Shown: positions 53,498-63,412, counted from the first letter of the stretch. The stretch is DNA of 64,000 nucleotides from Pseudomonas marginalis (GCF_001645105.1 NZ_LKEG01000052.1:312508-376507), one strand, 5' to 3'. A program made the numbers and translations. Notes: generated from the letters alone by a model not told the origin.

Positions 53498-53679
53498 TAA
53501 TGCCAGTCAGTTAAGACGTAGAAAGGGCAAAAAATAACCTGTGGCGAGGGAGCTTGCTCCCGTTGGGCCGCGAAGCGGCCCCAGCTCTTTGTTTCAAAAG
53601 ACTGGGACTGCTGCGCAGTCCAACGGGAGCAAGCTCCCTCGCCACAGGTACAGTGTTTGCCCTGAACTGACTGGCATTA
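53498..53679. mobile_element. IS4-like MITE carrying a REPIN, copy 2
   Basis: 182 bp. Terminal inverted repeats TAATGCCAGTCAGTTAAG (53498-53515) and complement (53662-53679) match 17/18. A perfect 10-bp target duplication GGGCTTGCCC flanks it (53488-53497, 53680-53689). Reversed, its whole length aligns with copy 1, including TGGACTGCGCAGCAGTCCCA in the core and GGGGCCGCTTCGCG. It differs mainly by a longer loop (TTTTGAAACAAAGAGC). No open frame is specific to the element. It sits between maiA and the MFS gene. Confidence 0.92.
53541..53645. repeat. REPIN in the core of MITE copy 2
   Basis: GTGGCGAGGGAGCTTGCTCC and a perfect inverted partner ending CCCTCGCCAC flank about 60 bp. It is the same family as in algK and MITE copy 1. 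Confidence 0.92.
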
Positions 53680-53741
53680 GGGCTTGCCCCCTCCCACATT
53701 TTGACCTGCGCCACCCTTATAAAAATAACAGGTACTTTGCG

Positions 53742-55112
53742 ATGCACAATCAAATTGCCAGCTTTCGCGCGGCACTCGACGCTCGTCCGGTCTCGCGCTA
53801 CCAGTGGATGATTCTTCTGTTGCTGGCACTGTTGCTGGTGACGGATGGCTATGACGCCCAGGTGTTGGGGTATGTAGTTCCAGCGTTGGCTCAGGATTGG
53901 GGGCTGGAAAAGGCCGCATTTGGGCCGGTGTTCAGCGCCAACCTGCTTGGGCTGACCTTGGGTTCGCTACTGGTCACGCCATTGGCGGATCGCTTTGGCG
54001 TACGACGCATCCTGCTTGGCTGCGTGCTGATCTACGCCAGCCTCACGGTGCTGATGGTGTTCGCCCACTCACTGACCACCTTGATGGAAGCCAGGTTTAT
54101 CTGCGGTATCGGCATGGGGGGCGCCATGCCCAGTGCCATGGCGTTGATGTCGGACTACTCCCCACCGCGCCTGCGCACGTTGATGGTGACCCTGGCGGCC
54201 TGTGGCTTCTCGTTTGGTGGGGCAGCGGGTGGGTTTGTGGCGGCGGGGTTTATCGAAGGCTTCGGGTGGCAGGCAGTGTTTCTGGCAGGTGGCGTAACGC
54301 CGCTGCTGTTGTTCCCGTTTCTTGTGCGGTGGTTGCCGGAATCCTTGCCGCGCTTGCTGCGAGATGCGCCGCCGTATGCGCGGCTGCAGGCCGTGACGTC
54401 ACGCATGTTGCCCGGCTGGCAAGCGCCGCCTGCGAGCGAGGCCGAGAACCAGCAGGAGCAGGGCAGCAAACTGACCGTCGTGGAGTTGTTCCGCAATGGC
54501 TATGCGCGTCCGACGTTGCTGATCTGGGCGACCTTTTTTGTCAGCTTGATCCTGCTGTATTTCATGATCAGTTGGTTGCCGTCGCTGCTGTTGGAAAGCG
54601 GGCTGGCGTTGAAAGAAGCCAACCTGGTGACGTCGATGTTCCTGTTCGCCGGCACCTTGGGGGCCATCGGCATGGCCTGGTTCGCCGACCGCTTGCAAAG
54701 CAAAGTGCGCCTCCTGTCCGGCGTGATGGCGACGGCGGCGGTGTGCACCATTCTGCTCGGTCTCAACCATGACAACCCGCGCTACCTGGTGGCCTGTGTG
54801 TTTGCGGCAGGGTTTTGCATCATCGGTGGTCAGCTGACCCTCAACGCCTTTGCCAGCAATTTCTACCCGGCGCACGTACGCGCTACCGGAACGGGCTGGG
54901 CGTTGGGCGTGGGGCGGTTTGGCTCGATCCTGGGGCCGCTGTTTGGCAGCATACTGCTGGCGATGCATATCCCGGTGGAGCAGATTTTCTTCTTTTGCGC
55001 GATACCGGCGGTGATCGCGGCGTTGTTGATTATCCGGGTGCGCTCGCCTGGCGGTGTGAGGCCGAACGCCTCGCTGCCGGGCGATATTCTCAAGGCGCCG
55101 GGCAATCACTGA
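53742..55112 (+). CDS. MFS transporter, aromatic acid:H+ symporter type
   Basis: 456 residues from the ATG at 53742. Twelve membrane segments. The AAHS signature DGYDAQVLGYVVPAL in helix 1, PLADRFGVRRI between helices 2 and 3, and GIGMGGAMPSAMALMSDY are as in PcaK-type carriers. The position after hmgA-fahA-maiA suggests uptake of homogentisate or a related aromatic acid. The frame is open upstream through the mobile element to 53541, but the ATG is the natural start; its ribosome site is weak (AGG at about 10 bp). Confidence 0.88.
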   Translation: MHNQIASFRAALDARPVSRYQWMILLLLALLLVTDGYDAQVLGYVVPALAQDWGLEKAAFGPVFSANLLGLTLGSLLVTPLADRFGVRRILLGCVLIYASLTVLMVFAHSLTTLMEARFICGIGMGGAMPSAMALMSDYSPPRLRTLMVTLAACGFSFGGAAGGFVAAGFIEGFGWQAVFLAGGVTPLLLFPFLVRWLPESLPRLLRDAPPYARLQAVTSRMLPGWQAPPASEAENQQEQGSKLTVVELFRNGYARPTLLIWATFFVSLILLYFMISWLPSLLLESGLALKEANLVTSMFLFAGTLGAIGMAWFADRLQSKVRLLSGVMATAAVCTILLGLNHDNPRYLVACVFAAGFCIIGGQLTLNAFASNFYPAHVRATGTGWALGVGRFGSILGPLFGSILLAMHIPVEQIFFFCAIPAVIAALLIIRVRSPGGVRPNASLPGDILKAPGNH

Positions 55113-55152
55113 GCCAGCGTCAATCAGCGTGGAAGCGCTCGAGAATCGGGCG

Positions 55153-55956
55153 TCAGTGCACCACTGAATTGGGCGGCAAATGCCCCAGGCGCTCGGTCAG
55201 GCGCAGGCGTTGGATCGGGTCTTCGCTGAGCATCAGCGCGTGTTCCAAGTCAAAACGCTCGGCGTTGGGGCAGTCCAGGCGCTGGTACAGGCTGGCCCGT
55301 GCCAGGTAATCGGCGGCGCTGGCATTGCCCAGCTCCAGCACGCGCTCGGCGTCGACCAAGGCTTCAAGCGGGGCGTCGTTGGCCAGGTGCAATTGCCGCA
55401 GGTTGCGTGACAGCCGCTGCAGGATCGAACGTGGATCGGCGGTGTGCAGGTGGTCGGCCTGCAACTTGAGGTTGGGGCCGTATTGGCGTTGCAGCAGGTC
55501 ACGGCAATCATTGGGGTACAGGCGCCGGCCGCCGCACGGGTCCAGAAGGTGATCGGCGCCGGGGACCCGCAGTAGAAAGTGGCCGGGAAAATTCACGCCG
55601 ACCATGGGGATATCCAGGCGTCGTGCCAACTCAAGGGCGATCAGCCCCATGGCCAGGGGTTGTCCGCGTTTGCGCTGCAAGACTTTGTCCAGCAGCGCGG
55701 CAGCGGGGCGCAGTGGCGTGAACTCATCCTGGGCAAACCCCAAGTCATTCATGCGCCGCAACAACGTCTGGCCCAGTTCATCCGCCGGCACCATGGGCAT
55801 GCCGAGGCTCACCTGCTGTTGCAGCAACGTCAGCTCCTGCAGGATCAGCAATGGCTGCACTGCCGGGTCATGCTCGGCGGCGATCCACAGCGCGGCTTCA
55901 AACAGCGCAGGGGGGGAGCGTTCCAGGCAGGCAAAAAAAGCTTTGCGGGGGTTCAT
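55153..55956 (-). CDS. SirB1 family transglutaminase-like/TPR protein
   Basis: 267 residues. The N-terminal SirB1 region and transglutaminase-like core show LLDKVLQRKRGQPLAMGLIALELARRLDIPMVGVNFPGHFLLRV and LDPCGGRRLYPNDCRDLL. A C-terminal TPR pair follows (LVDAERVLELGNASAADYLARASLYQRLDCPNAERFDLEHAL). The usual catalytic Cys of transglutaminases is not in the expected place; the His (PGHF) is. Function unknown. Confidence 0.87.
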   Translation of the reverse strand: MNPRKAFFACLERSPPALFEAALWIAAEHDPAVQPLLILQELTLLQQQVSLGMPMVPADELGQTLLRRMNDLGFAQDEFTPLRPAAALLDKVLQRKRGQPLAMGLIALELARRLDIPMVGVNFPGHFLLRVPGADHLLDPCGGRRLYPNDCRDLLQRQYGPNLKLQADHLHTADPRSILQRLSRNLRQLHLANDAPLEALVDAERVLELGNASAADYLARASLYQRLDCPNAERFDLEHALMLSEDPIQRLRLTERLGHLPPNSVVH

Positions 55957-56143
55957 TGCATTCTCCGGCGGATGCCCCCGTTTTAGCCTTGCTGGGAATT
56001 TTCGTCCAGTGGCTTAGGCGATAACCTGTGCGCTTATGTCGCAAGGCCTGCGAAATCGAGCGGCTTATTCCAGCGTATTTCGGCAGGTTTCTGCCGCAAG
56101 CCTATACTTGGCCCACTACCAGAAGTGATTCGGGAGCTTGACG

Positions 56144-57163
56144 ATGTTTGCTCTCATGCACAGCACCCGCCTTGAATCGCTGCACTTGAGCGTCGACCCG
56201 GCCACCGGGCTGAAGGCGGTCATCGCCATCCATAACAGCCGCCTGGGGCCTGCTCTCGGCGGTTGTCGCTATCTCTCCTACCCCGACGACGAAAGTGCCG
56301 TGGCCGACGCTGCGCGCCTGGCCCAAGGCATGAGCTACAAGGCGGCATTGGCCGGTTTGCCGGTGGGCGGCGGTACGGCGGTGATCCTGCGCCCCGGCCA
56401 TGTGGAAAACCGCGCGGCACTGTTTGAAGCATTCGGCCGTTGTATCGAGCAACTCGACGGCCGCTACATCACCGCCACCGACAGCGGCACCTCGGTGGCC
56501 GACATGGACTGCATCGCCCAGCACACCCGCTTCGTCACCAGCACCAGCGCGGCAGGCGACCCTTCGCCCCATGCCGCCATGGGCGTTTTCGCCGGCATCC
56601 GCACCACCGCCATGGCCCGCCTGGGCAGCGACAACCTTGAAGGTTTGCGCGTCGCCATCCAGGGCCTCGGTAACGTCGGTTACGCCCTGGCCGAACAACT
56701 GCACGCCGCGGGTGCCGAACTGCTGGTCAGCGACATCGACCACGGCAAGGTGCAGTTGGCCATGGAGCAACTGGGCGCGCACCCCATCGCCAACGACGCC
56801 TTGCTCAGCACCCCGTGCGACATCCTCGCGCCCTGCGGCCTCGGGGCCGTGTTCAACCGCCAGAGCGTCGGCCAACTGCGCTGCGCTGCCGTGGCCGGTT
56901 CCGCCAGTGCGCAATTGACCAACCTGCAAGTGGCAGACCAACTGGAAGGACGCGGCATCCTCTACGCCCCTGACTACGTCATCAACTCGGGCGGCCTGAT
57001 CTACGTCGCGCTCAAACACAGCGGGGCAGAACTGCCGACCATCACCGCGCACTTGTCCAACATCGGCACGCGCCTCACGGAAATCTTCGCCCACGCCCAA
57101 GCCGAAAAACGCTCGCCCGCACGGGTCGCGGATGAATTGGCCGAGCGCCTGCTTTACCAATAG
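56144..57163 (+). CDS. Leu/Phe/Val dehydrogenase-family protein lacking the catalytic lysine
   Basis: 339 residues from the ATG at 56144 (GGGAG eight bases upstream). Amino acid dehydrogenase fold with the substrate Lys (K66 in MSYKAALAGLP), D113 in TATDSGTSVADMD and the NAD motif GLGNVGYALAEQL near 177. The family motif GGGKAVI reads GGGTAVI: T78 replaces the general-base lysine (K80 of LeuDH) through an ACG codon at 56375-56377, one base from AAG. Oxidative deamination is therefore doubtful. Otherwise the gene is intact and typical. Confidence 0.9.
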   Translation: MFALMHSTRLESLHLSVDPATGLKAVIAIHNSRLGPALGGCRYLSYPDDESAVADAARLAQGMSYKAALAGLPVGGGTAVILRPGHVENRAALFEAFGRCIEQLDGRYITATDSGTSVADMDCIAQHTRFVTSTSAAGDPSPHAAMGVFAGIRTTAMARLGSDNLEGLRVAIQGLGNVGYALAEQLHAAGAELLVSDIDHGKVQLAMEQLGAHPIANDALLSTPCDILAPCGLGAVFNRQSVGQLRCAAVAGSASAQLTNLQVADQLEGRGILYAPDYVINSGGLIYVALKHSGAELPTITAHLSNIGTRLTEIFAHAQAEKRSPARVADELAERLLYQ

Positions 57164-57176
57164 CCGGTTATTAAAA

Positions 57177-57203
57177 AGGCCCTGAATCGATGATTCAGGG
57201 CCT
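57177..57203 (-). terminator. Terminator of yebG (convergent with the dehydrogenase)
   Basis: Perfect 12-bp stem AGGCCCTGAATC with a 3-base loop. On the minus strand it is followed by TTTTTAATAA, 15 bp past the yebG stop. It may serve the plus-strand gene as well, though the T-run there is weak. Confidence 0.88.
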
Positions 57204-57217
57204 GTTCAATTCGGGCT

Positions 57218-57478
57218 TTATTCCGCCGGTGCGTTCAGCAACTCGGACAACGCGTCCGGCTGACTCTTGAACGCCTTGGCAAATACATCGCGGTTCTTCG
57301 CCATGTAGATCCCGGCTTCTTCCACCTGCTGCTCGCTCAAGGACGGCACGGCTTTTTGCAACACTTCTGCCAGCAACTCAGCGAGTTCAAGCATCTTGTC
57401 ATGACGGTCAGCTTCGGCTTTATCCATGAACAAACGCTCCAGATCTCGGCTGCTGCGGTATACCACTTCGACGGCCAT
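57218..57478 (-). CDS. yebG: SOS-inducible protein YebG
   Basis: 86 residues matching the YebG family: MAVEVVYRSSRDLERLFMDKAEADRHDKMLELAELLAEVL. In E. coli this small protein is part of the LexA regulon; its function is unknown. A textbook LexA box lies 44 bp upstream, and a strong terminator follows, so it is a monocistronic SOS gene. Confidence 0.94.
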   Translation of the reverse strand: MAVEVVYRSSRDLERLFMDKAEADRHDKMLELAELLAEVLQKAVPSLSEQQVEEAGIYMAKNRDVFAKAFKSQPDALSELLNAPAE

Positions 57479-57521
57479 TCACCACCTCACATGCCTTCAC
57501 GATAGTTGTCTTTTGCTACTA

Positions 57522-57537
57522 CTGTATTCATATACAG
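57522..57537. promoter_or_regulatory. LexA (SOS) box of yebG
   Basis: CTGTATTCATATACAG fits the consensus CTGT-N8-ACAG with a near-perfect palindrome, upstream of yebG. Repression by LexA and DNA-damage induction are expected. Confidence 0.93.
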
Positions 57538-57681
57538 TGAAAAGAGTAAGCCAAACGGTGGGGTTTGGGTAGCAGTTTTTTAATGTAGTCGGGAAATAGA
57601 GGTTTGCTACAACGGAAATTTCTGACAACACGGCGAGGTTGCCGGGTAATCCTACGGTGACACCCTCTTCAATGTGACCCC

Positions 57682-57706
57682 CAACGGGAGCAAGCTCCCT
57701 CGCCAC
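57682..57706. repeat. Single REP unit, possible decayed MITE end
   Basis: CAACGGGAGCAAGCTCCCTC followed by GCCAC. The next bases AGGTTAT then CTTAA resemble the subterminal part of the two IS4-like MITEs, without a clear terminal repeat. Confidence 0.6.
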
Positions 57707-57850
57707 AGGTTATGTGCCACTTAATGAATCTGTGTCTCATGTCATGCTGCCACCATCTCAGTTCCCTGCCCTGGCCTTTTTTCTGCATGCAGAACAACCG
57801 TCACGTCCAACCCGCATTATCCGGTCGAGTCGACCTAAGGAAGCATCATC

Positions 57851-58339
57851 GTGAAAATCAATTGGGCCGAAAGGCTGCGCCAGCAAGTACATGGTCTGGC
57901 TGAGTCCCTGGGCAATCTGTTTGTCGAGTCGTTCCACTACCTGGCGTTGTTCGCCATTGGTGCGGTGACCGCCTGGGCAGCGGTGATGGAGTTTCTGGGG
58001 ATGCTCGAGAACGGGCACATCAAGATTGATGACATCTTGCTGCTGTTCATCTACCTGGAATTGGGCGCGATGGTCGGGATTTATTTCAAGACCAACCACA
58101 TGCCCGTGCGCTTTCTGATCTACGTGGCAATCACCGCGCTGACGCGCCTGCTGATTTCCAACGTGTCCCACCACAATCCACCCGACATTGGCATCATCTA
58201 CCTGTGCGGCGGGATTCTGCTCTTGGCGTTTGCGATCCTGGTGGTGCGCTATGCGTCGTCGTCGTTCCCCTCCGTGAAGGTAGAAGGCCCGCGCCGCAAG
58301 GGCGAAGCGAGCCTGGAAACCGAGAAGGGTGAGCTTTAA
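57851..58339 (+). CDS. psiE: Phosphate-starvation-inducible protein PsiE
   Basis: 162-residue membrane protein of the PsiE family, GTG start with AAGGAAG upstream. Four hydrophobic helices include YLALFAIGAVTAWAAVMEFL, DILLLFIYLELGAMVGIYF and IGIIYLCGGILLLAFAILVVRYASS, and a Glu in the second helix is conserved. It is induced by phosphate starvation in E. coli; its role is unknown. Its stop overlaps the end of the convergent DUF3509 gene by 4 bp. Confidence 0.92.
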   Translation: MKINWAERLRQQVHGLAESLGNLFVESFHYLALFAIGAVTAWAAVMEFLGMLENGHIKIDDILLLFIYLELGAMVGIYFKTNHMPVRFLIYVAITALTRLLISNVSHHNPPDIGIIYLCGGILLLAFAILVVRYASSSFPSVKVEGPRRKGEASLETEKGEL

Positions 58340-58650
58340 AGCCCGACACTGAAGGGCAGGGGGCGGTTGGGCGGGCGCTGTAGCACTTTGTGATCGCCAT
58401 CCGTCATCACCGCCAGGATTTCCATGGCGCTGTGACCCTGCTCGATGGCGATGCCGAATTGGATACTCTGCACCAGACGCTTCAGCCGCTTTGGATCATT
58501 GCGTTGTTCGGCGCTGATCATGCGTTTGGCTACCACACCTTGCTCGTTGGAGAGGGTCAGCATGATGCTGCCGTCCAGCCGTTGGATGCTCAAGTTGACA
58601 CGATATTCTGGCGTGAACGTGTCGGTGATGATCTGAAAAGGATTGTCCAT
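58336..58650 (-). CDS. DUF3509 family protein
   Basis: 104-residue cytoplasmic protein without signal or membrane segment. MDNPFQIITDTFTPEYRVNL, LDGSIMLTLSNEQGVVAKRMIS and LKRLVQSIQFGIAIEQG are typical of the DUF3509 family of Pseudomonas. Function unknown. Confidence 0.85.
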   Translation of the reverse strand: MDNPFQIITDTFTPEYRVNLSIQRLDGSIMLTLSNEQGVVAKRMISAEQRNDPKRLKRLVQSIQFGIAIEQGHSAMEILAVMTDGDHKVLQRPPNRPLPFSVGL

Positions 58651-58948
58651 GGTGCGTTACCGCCTGATAAGAACATGCAGTCATTGACGACCGGTGTCGG
58701 GTTTAGTTCGCGTCTCCTGACCACCGGCCACTCCGTCGCTGAAGCTTCACAAGATCCGTTTGCTTCAATGCTGTACAGCAAGGGGCGTGCCGTACAGAGA
58801 TCTTTCAGACAGTGCGACTCCAATGTGGGAGGGGGCTTGCCCCCGATAGCAGTCTTTCCGCCGAGCATTCATTGGCTGACACACCGCCATCAGGGGCAAG
58901 CCCGATCCCACCGTTGTTTTGGGTTGTTCTTGAAGTCGGTGACCTGTT
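58651..58948. other. Intergenic region with REPIN
   Basis: 298 bp between the DUF3509 gene and the serine transporter gene. It holds the REPIN at 58825-58911 and no gene. Confidence 0.7.
58825..58911. repeat. REPIN downstream of the serine transporter gene
   Basis: GTGGGAGGGGGCTTGCCCCC at the left and a decayed inverted partner (GGGGCAAGCCCGATCCCAC) at the right, with about 48 bp between. Confidence 0.85.
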
Positions 58949-60235
58949 TCAGGGCAGTACCGAGAAAACGATCGCAGACAGCGCAATCAACCCAATCACC
59001 ACCACAAACACATTCGACAGCTGACCCGAGTACTGGTGCAGAGAGGGCACGCGGCGGATCGCGTACATCGGCATCAAGAACAGCAGGCACGCGATGATCG
59101 GCCCGCCCATGGTCTCGATCATGCCCAAGATACTCGGGTTGAAAGTCGCCACGGCCCAGCACGTCAGCACCATAAACAGCGCGGTGCAGCGTTCCAGCCA
59201 TTTGGACGACATCGAACGGTTACGCCCGCGCAGGGATTTGACGATCAGGCCTTGGAAGCCTTCGCTCGCGCCGATGTAGTGACCGAGGAAGGATTTGGTG
59301 ATGGCCACCAGCGCGATCAACGGCGCGGCGTAGGCGATCACCGGGGTCTGGAAGTGGTTGGCCAGGTACGACAGGATCGAGATGTTCTGGGCCTTGGCCG
59401 CTGCCAGGTCGGCCGGCGACAGCGCCAGTACACAACTGAAGCAGAAGAACATCACGGTCAGCACCATCATGCCGTGGGCGGTGGCGAGGATGCCGCTGCT
59501 TTTGCGCTCGGCCTGCGAGCCGTACACGCGTTTCTGGTCGACGGCGAACGCGGAGATGATCGGCGAATGGTTGAACGAAAACACCATGACCGGGATCGCC
59601 AGCCACAAGGTCTTGAAGAACATCGGCAGCGGCATGCCCTCGCTGGCAGAGGCGAAGAACGCACCGTTCCAGTTGGGGACCAGGCTCACGGCCAGCAGCA
59701 ACAGGGCGGCCACGAACGGGTACACCAGCACGCTCATGGCCTTGACGATCACGCCCTGGCCGCAGCGCACAATGGCCATCAGTCCGAGGATCAGCACCAG
59801 CGACAGGATCGCCCGAGGTGGTGGGGCCATGTGCAGTTGGTGTTCCATGAAACTGCCGAGGGTGTTGGTCAGCGCCACGCTGTACACCAACAGGATCGGG
59901 AAGATCGCAAAGAAATACAGCAGGGTGATCAGCTTGCCGGCGCCGACGCCGAAGTGTTCTTCGACTACTTCAGTGATGTCGCCGGATTTGCCCGACAGCA
60001 CAAAACGCGTCAGCCCACGGTGGGCGAAGAAGGTCATGGGGAAGGCCAGCAGTGCCAGCACGATCAGCGGCCAGAAACCGCCGACGCCGGCATTGATCGG
60101 CAAGAACAGGGTGCCGGCACCGATGGCGGTGCCGTAGAGGCCCAGCATCCAGGTGGTGTCGTGTTGGGTCCAGCCGGTGGTCACGGTGTTGTCTGAAACA
60201 GGATTTTCGGCAGCAGGTGTACGTACATCGGTCAT
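58949..60235 (-). CDS. sdaC: Serine/threonine transporter (HAAAP family, SdaC-like)
   Basis: 428 residues from the ATG at 60235 (MTDVRTPAAENP). About eleven membrane segments; the first contains WMLGLYGTAIGAGTLFLPINAGVGG, typical of the hydroxy/aromatic amino acid permease family. FSFNHSPIISAF and SFLGHYIGASEGFQGL match SdaC/TdcC. It probably imports L-serine by proton or sodium symport for the dehydratase encoded 62 bp upstream. Confidence 0.92.
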   Translation of the reverse strand: MTDVRTPAAENPVSDNTVTTGWTQHDTTWMLGLYGTAIGAGTLFLPINAGVGGFWPLIVLALLAFPMTFFAHRGLTRFVLSGKSGDITEVVEEHFGVGAGKLITLLYFFAIFPILLVYSVALTNTLGSFMEHQLHMAPPPRAILSLVLILGLMAIVRCGQGVIVKAMSVLVYPFVAALLLLAVSLVPNWNGAFFASASEGMPLPMFFKTLWLAIPVMVFSFNHSPIISAFAVDQKRVYGSQAERKSSGILATAHGMMVLTVMFFCFSCVLALSPADLAAAKAQNISILSYLANHFQTPVIAYAAPLIALVAITKSFLGHYIGASEGFQGLIVKSLRGRNRSMSSKWLERCTALFMVLTCWAVATFNPSILGMIETMGGPIIACLLFLMPMYAIRRVPSLHQYSGQLSNVFVVVIGLIALSAIVFSVLP

Positions 60236-60297
60236 CGTTATTGCCTCGTTATTATTTTTGCGCGGGCTCACGTTTGGGGCGGGTAGCAGTGCTCCGA

Positions 60298-61674
<1,377 letters not shown>

Positions 61675-61811
61675 GCTAAAGCCTTACAAGCAATGGAGTA
61701 GAAATCGCTGCCATGTTTTGTAGAGCGAGCGGAATTGGCGCGATACTGAGCCTCTGGATCGGCACTGACCAACGAATTATCCTAAGACACCCTTTAGCAG
61801 GACTAAACGCT

Positions 61812-62759
61812 ATGACCCGGCCCCTTCATGGCCAGACGTATGTCTGGCTGCACGTTTTTTCCTGCGCTGCGCGGCATTTGTCGTTTACGCGTTGCGCCGA
61901 AGAACTGCACATCACGCCGGGTGCGGTGAGCCAGCAGATCCGCCAGTTGGAGGAGCGATTGGGTTTCCGTTTGTTTCATCGACGCGCGCGCGGGGTAGAG
62001 CTGAGTGCCGAGGGGCAGCGTTTGGCGACGACGGTGGGTGAGGCCTACGGCAGCATCGATGCTGAACTGCAGCGCTTGGACGCGGGGATGATCAGCGGCA
62101 CGTTGCGGCTGCGTTCGATCCCGTCGTTTCTCGGCAAGTGGCTGACCCCGCGTTTACCGCGCTTGCAGCAACGCTTTCCGGATATCCAATTGCGCATGGT
62201 TGCCGAGGACAGCAGCATCGCTCTGCATGAGGGCGATTTTGACCTGGCCATCGACTTGAACGACGGCAGCTACCCCGGCCTGTTATCCACAGCCTTGCTC
62301 GACGAGCAGATCTTCCCGGTGTGCGCCCCGAGCCTTCTACGCGGCAGGCCACCGTTGCATGGCCCGGCCGACCTGGTGCATTTCCCGTTGCTGCACGACA
62401 TTACCGCCTGGCGTGGGAGTTATGAGTACGCAGAGTGGGAGTTCTACCTGAATGCCATCGGCTATCACGACGCCGACGTGCGCCGTGGGCATACGTTCAA
62501 TCGCAACCACCTGACCATCGAGGCGGCCATTGCCGGCATGGGCGTGGCCATCGCGCGGCGCACCTTGCTCAACGATGAATTGGAGCGCGGCACCTTGATC
62601 GTGCCGTTCGGCCTGGCCGTGCCCAACCACAAACGCTACGTGCTGCTCTATGCGCCGGGTGCACTGAGCCATCCGGGCGTGCGCGCGGTGCATGATTGGC
62701 TGGTGGAGGAAGCGGGGATTTTCCGCGGGTTGCACCCGTTGGGAGAGGGGCAATTGTAA
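61812..62759 (+). CDS. LysR-family regulator (GcvA/DsdC-like)
   Basis: 315 residues from the ATG at 61812 (MTRPLHGQTYVWLHVFSCAARHLSFTRCAEEL). HTH ITPGAVSQQIRQLEERLGFRLF, then a LysR substrate-binding domain (GTLRLRSIPSFLGKWLTPRLPRL). It is divergent from the serine dehydratase and transporter genes with about 140 bp between, the standard layout of a LysR activator with its target. Confidence 0.9.
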   Translation: MTRPLHGQTYVWLHVFSCAARHLSFTRCAEELHITPGAVSQQIRQLEERLGFRLFHRRARGVELSAEGQRLATTVGEAYGSIDAELQRLDAGMISGTLRLRSIPSFLGKWLTPRLPRLQQRFPDIQLRMVAEDSSIALHEGDFDLAIDLNDGSYPGLLSTALLDEQIFPVCAPSLLRGRPPLHGPADLVHFPLLHDITAWRGSYEYAEWEFYLNAIGYHDADVRRGHTFNRNHLTIEAAIAGMGVAIARRTLLNDELERGTLIVPFGLAVPNHKRYVLLYAPGALSHPGVRAVHDWLVEEAGIFRGLHPLGEGQL

Positions 62760-62972
62760 GGTTGGCTGAGCGTAAGAAGATGTAACCAACTCCCCACCCT
62801 AACAGCGTTTTTGCTTGTCGTCAGACTTAATTTGTAATGTGGGATTTATCTTTGCAAAGGGGTTGAATTGTTCTTCGGACTGCTCAATTGTGTAATCAAG
62901 AGGTCATGGTTTCACCACCCCGGTGTTGCAGTTTGTGACCTCTCGCGAGCTAGCTGAAATAAGGGAAGAACT

Positions 62973-63383
62973 ATGCAAATCCAAGTCAATAGCGATAACC
63001 ATATTGAAAGCAGCATCCGACTGGAGGAGTGGGTACGTACTACCATTGAGAGCACGCTCGAACGTTACGAAGAAGACCTGACCCGCGTGGAGGTCTACCT
63101 GCGGGATGAGAACGGCGACAAGCCCGGTCCCCACGATTTAAGTTGCCGCCTGGAAGCACGGCCAAAAGGCCATCAACCGCTGTCGGTACTGCACAAGGCC
63201 GATACCCTGGAACAGGCGATCGACGGTGCGGCGACCAAGCTGGACCATGCGTTGGAACATCTGTTTGGCAGACTGCAAGGCAAGCCACGCGCTGCCGGGA
63301 AAAGTCTGTCGGACACCAAGGTTAACGAAGATGAGCTTGAACAGGAGTTTCTGGAAAAAGAACGTGCTGTGTTTAACAGCTGA
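62973..63383 (+). CDS. HPF/RaiA-family ribosome-associated protein
   Basis: 136 residues. MQIQVNSDNHIESSIRLEEWVRTTIESTLERYEEDLTRVEVYLRDEN is the beta-alpha-beta fold of ribosome hibernation factors, with an acidic C-terminal tail (NEDELEQEFLEKE). It is not next to rpoN, where the main hpf gene lies in Pseudomonas, so it is probably a second, specialised paralogue. A terminator follows 30 bp after the stop. Confidence 0.88.
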   Translation: MQIQVNSDNHIESSIRLEEWVRTTIESTLERYEEDLTRVEVYLRDENGDKPGPHDLSCRLEARPKGHQPLSVLHKADTLEQAIDGAATKLDHALEHLFGRLQGKPRAAGKSLSDTKVNEDELEQEFLEKERAVFNS

Positions 63384-63412
63384 TCACTGAGAGTTCTTTC
63401 ATCCCCCACTGA

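Larger units (their letters stand above)
53482..53697. repeat. REP palindrome split by MITE copy 2
   Basis: The left part ends GGGCTTGCCC at 53497 and the right part starts GGGCTTGCCC at 53680. Joining them with one copy of the duplicated 10 bp restores a 26-bp REP palindrome identical to the one at 5216-5241. Confidence 0.9.
57479..57850. other. yebG-psiE intergenic region
   Basis: 372 bp with the LexA box, a single REP arm at 57682-57706 and the psiE promoter region. No further gene is seen. Confidence 0.7.

Noticed and set aside
53541..53741. In-frame extension of the MFS protein through the MITE
   Set aside because: The added 67 residues are REP-derived and hydrophilic; the ATG at 53742 gives a normal AAHS N-terminus.
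57731..57746. Pho-box-like CTGTGTCTCATGTCAT upstream of psiE
   Set aside because: The two halves are not 11 bp apart and the first half matches only CTGT; phosphate control remains plausible but unproven here.
62839..62857. Sigma-54-like GGG-N10-GC upstream of the HPF-like gene
   Set aside because: Only the GG and TTGC are conserved; the -24 region otherwise fails to match TGGCAC.
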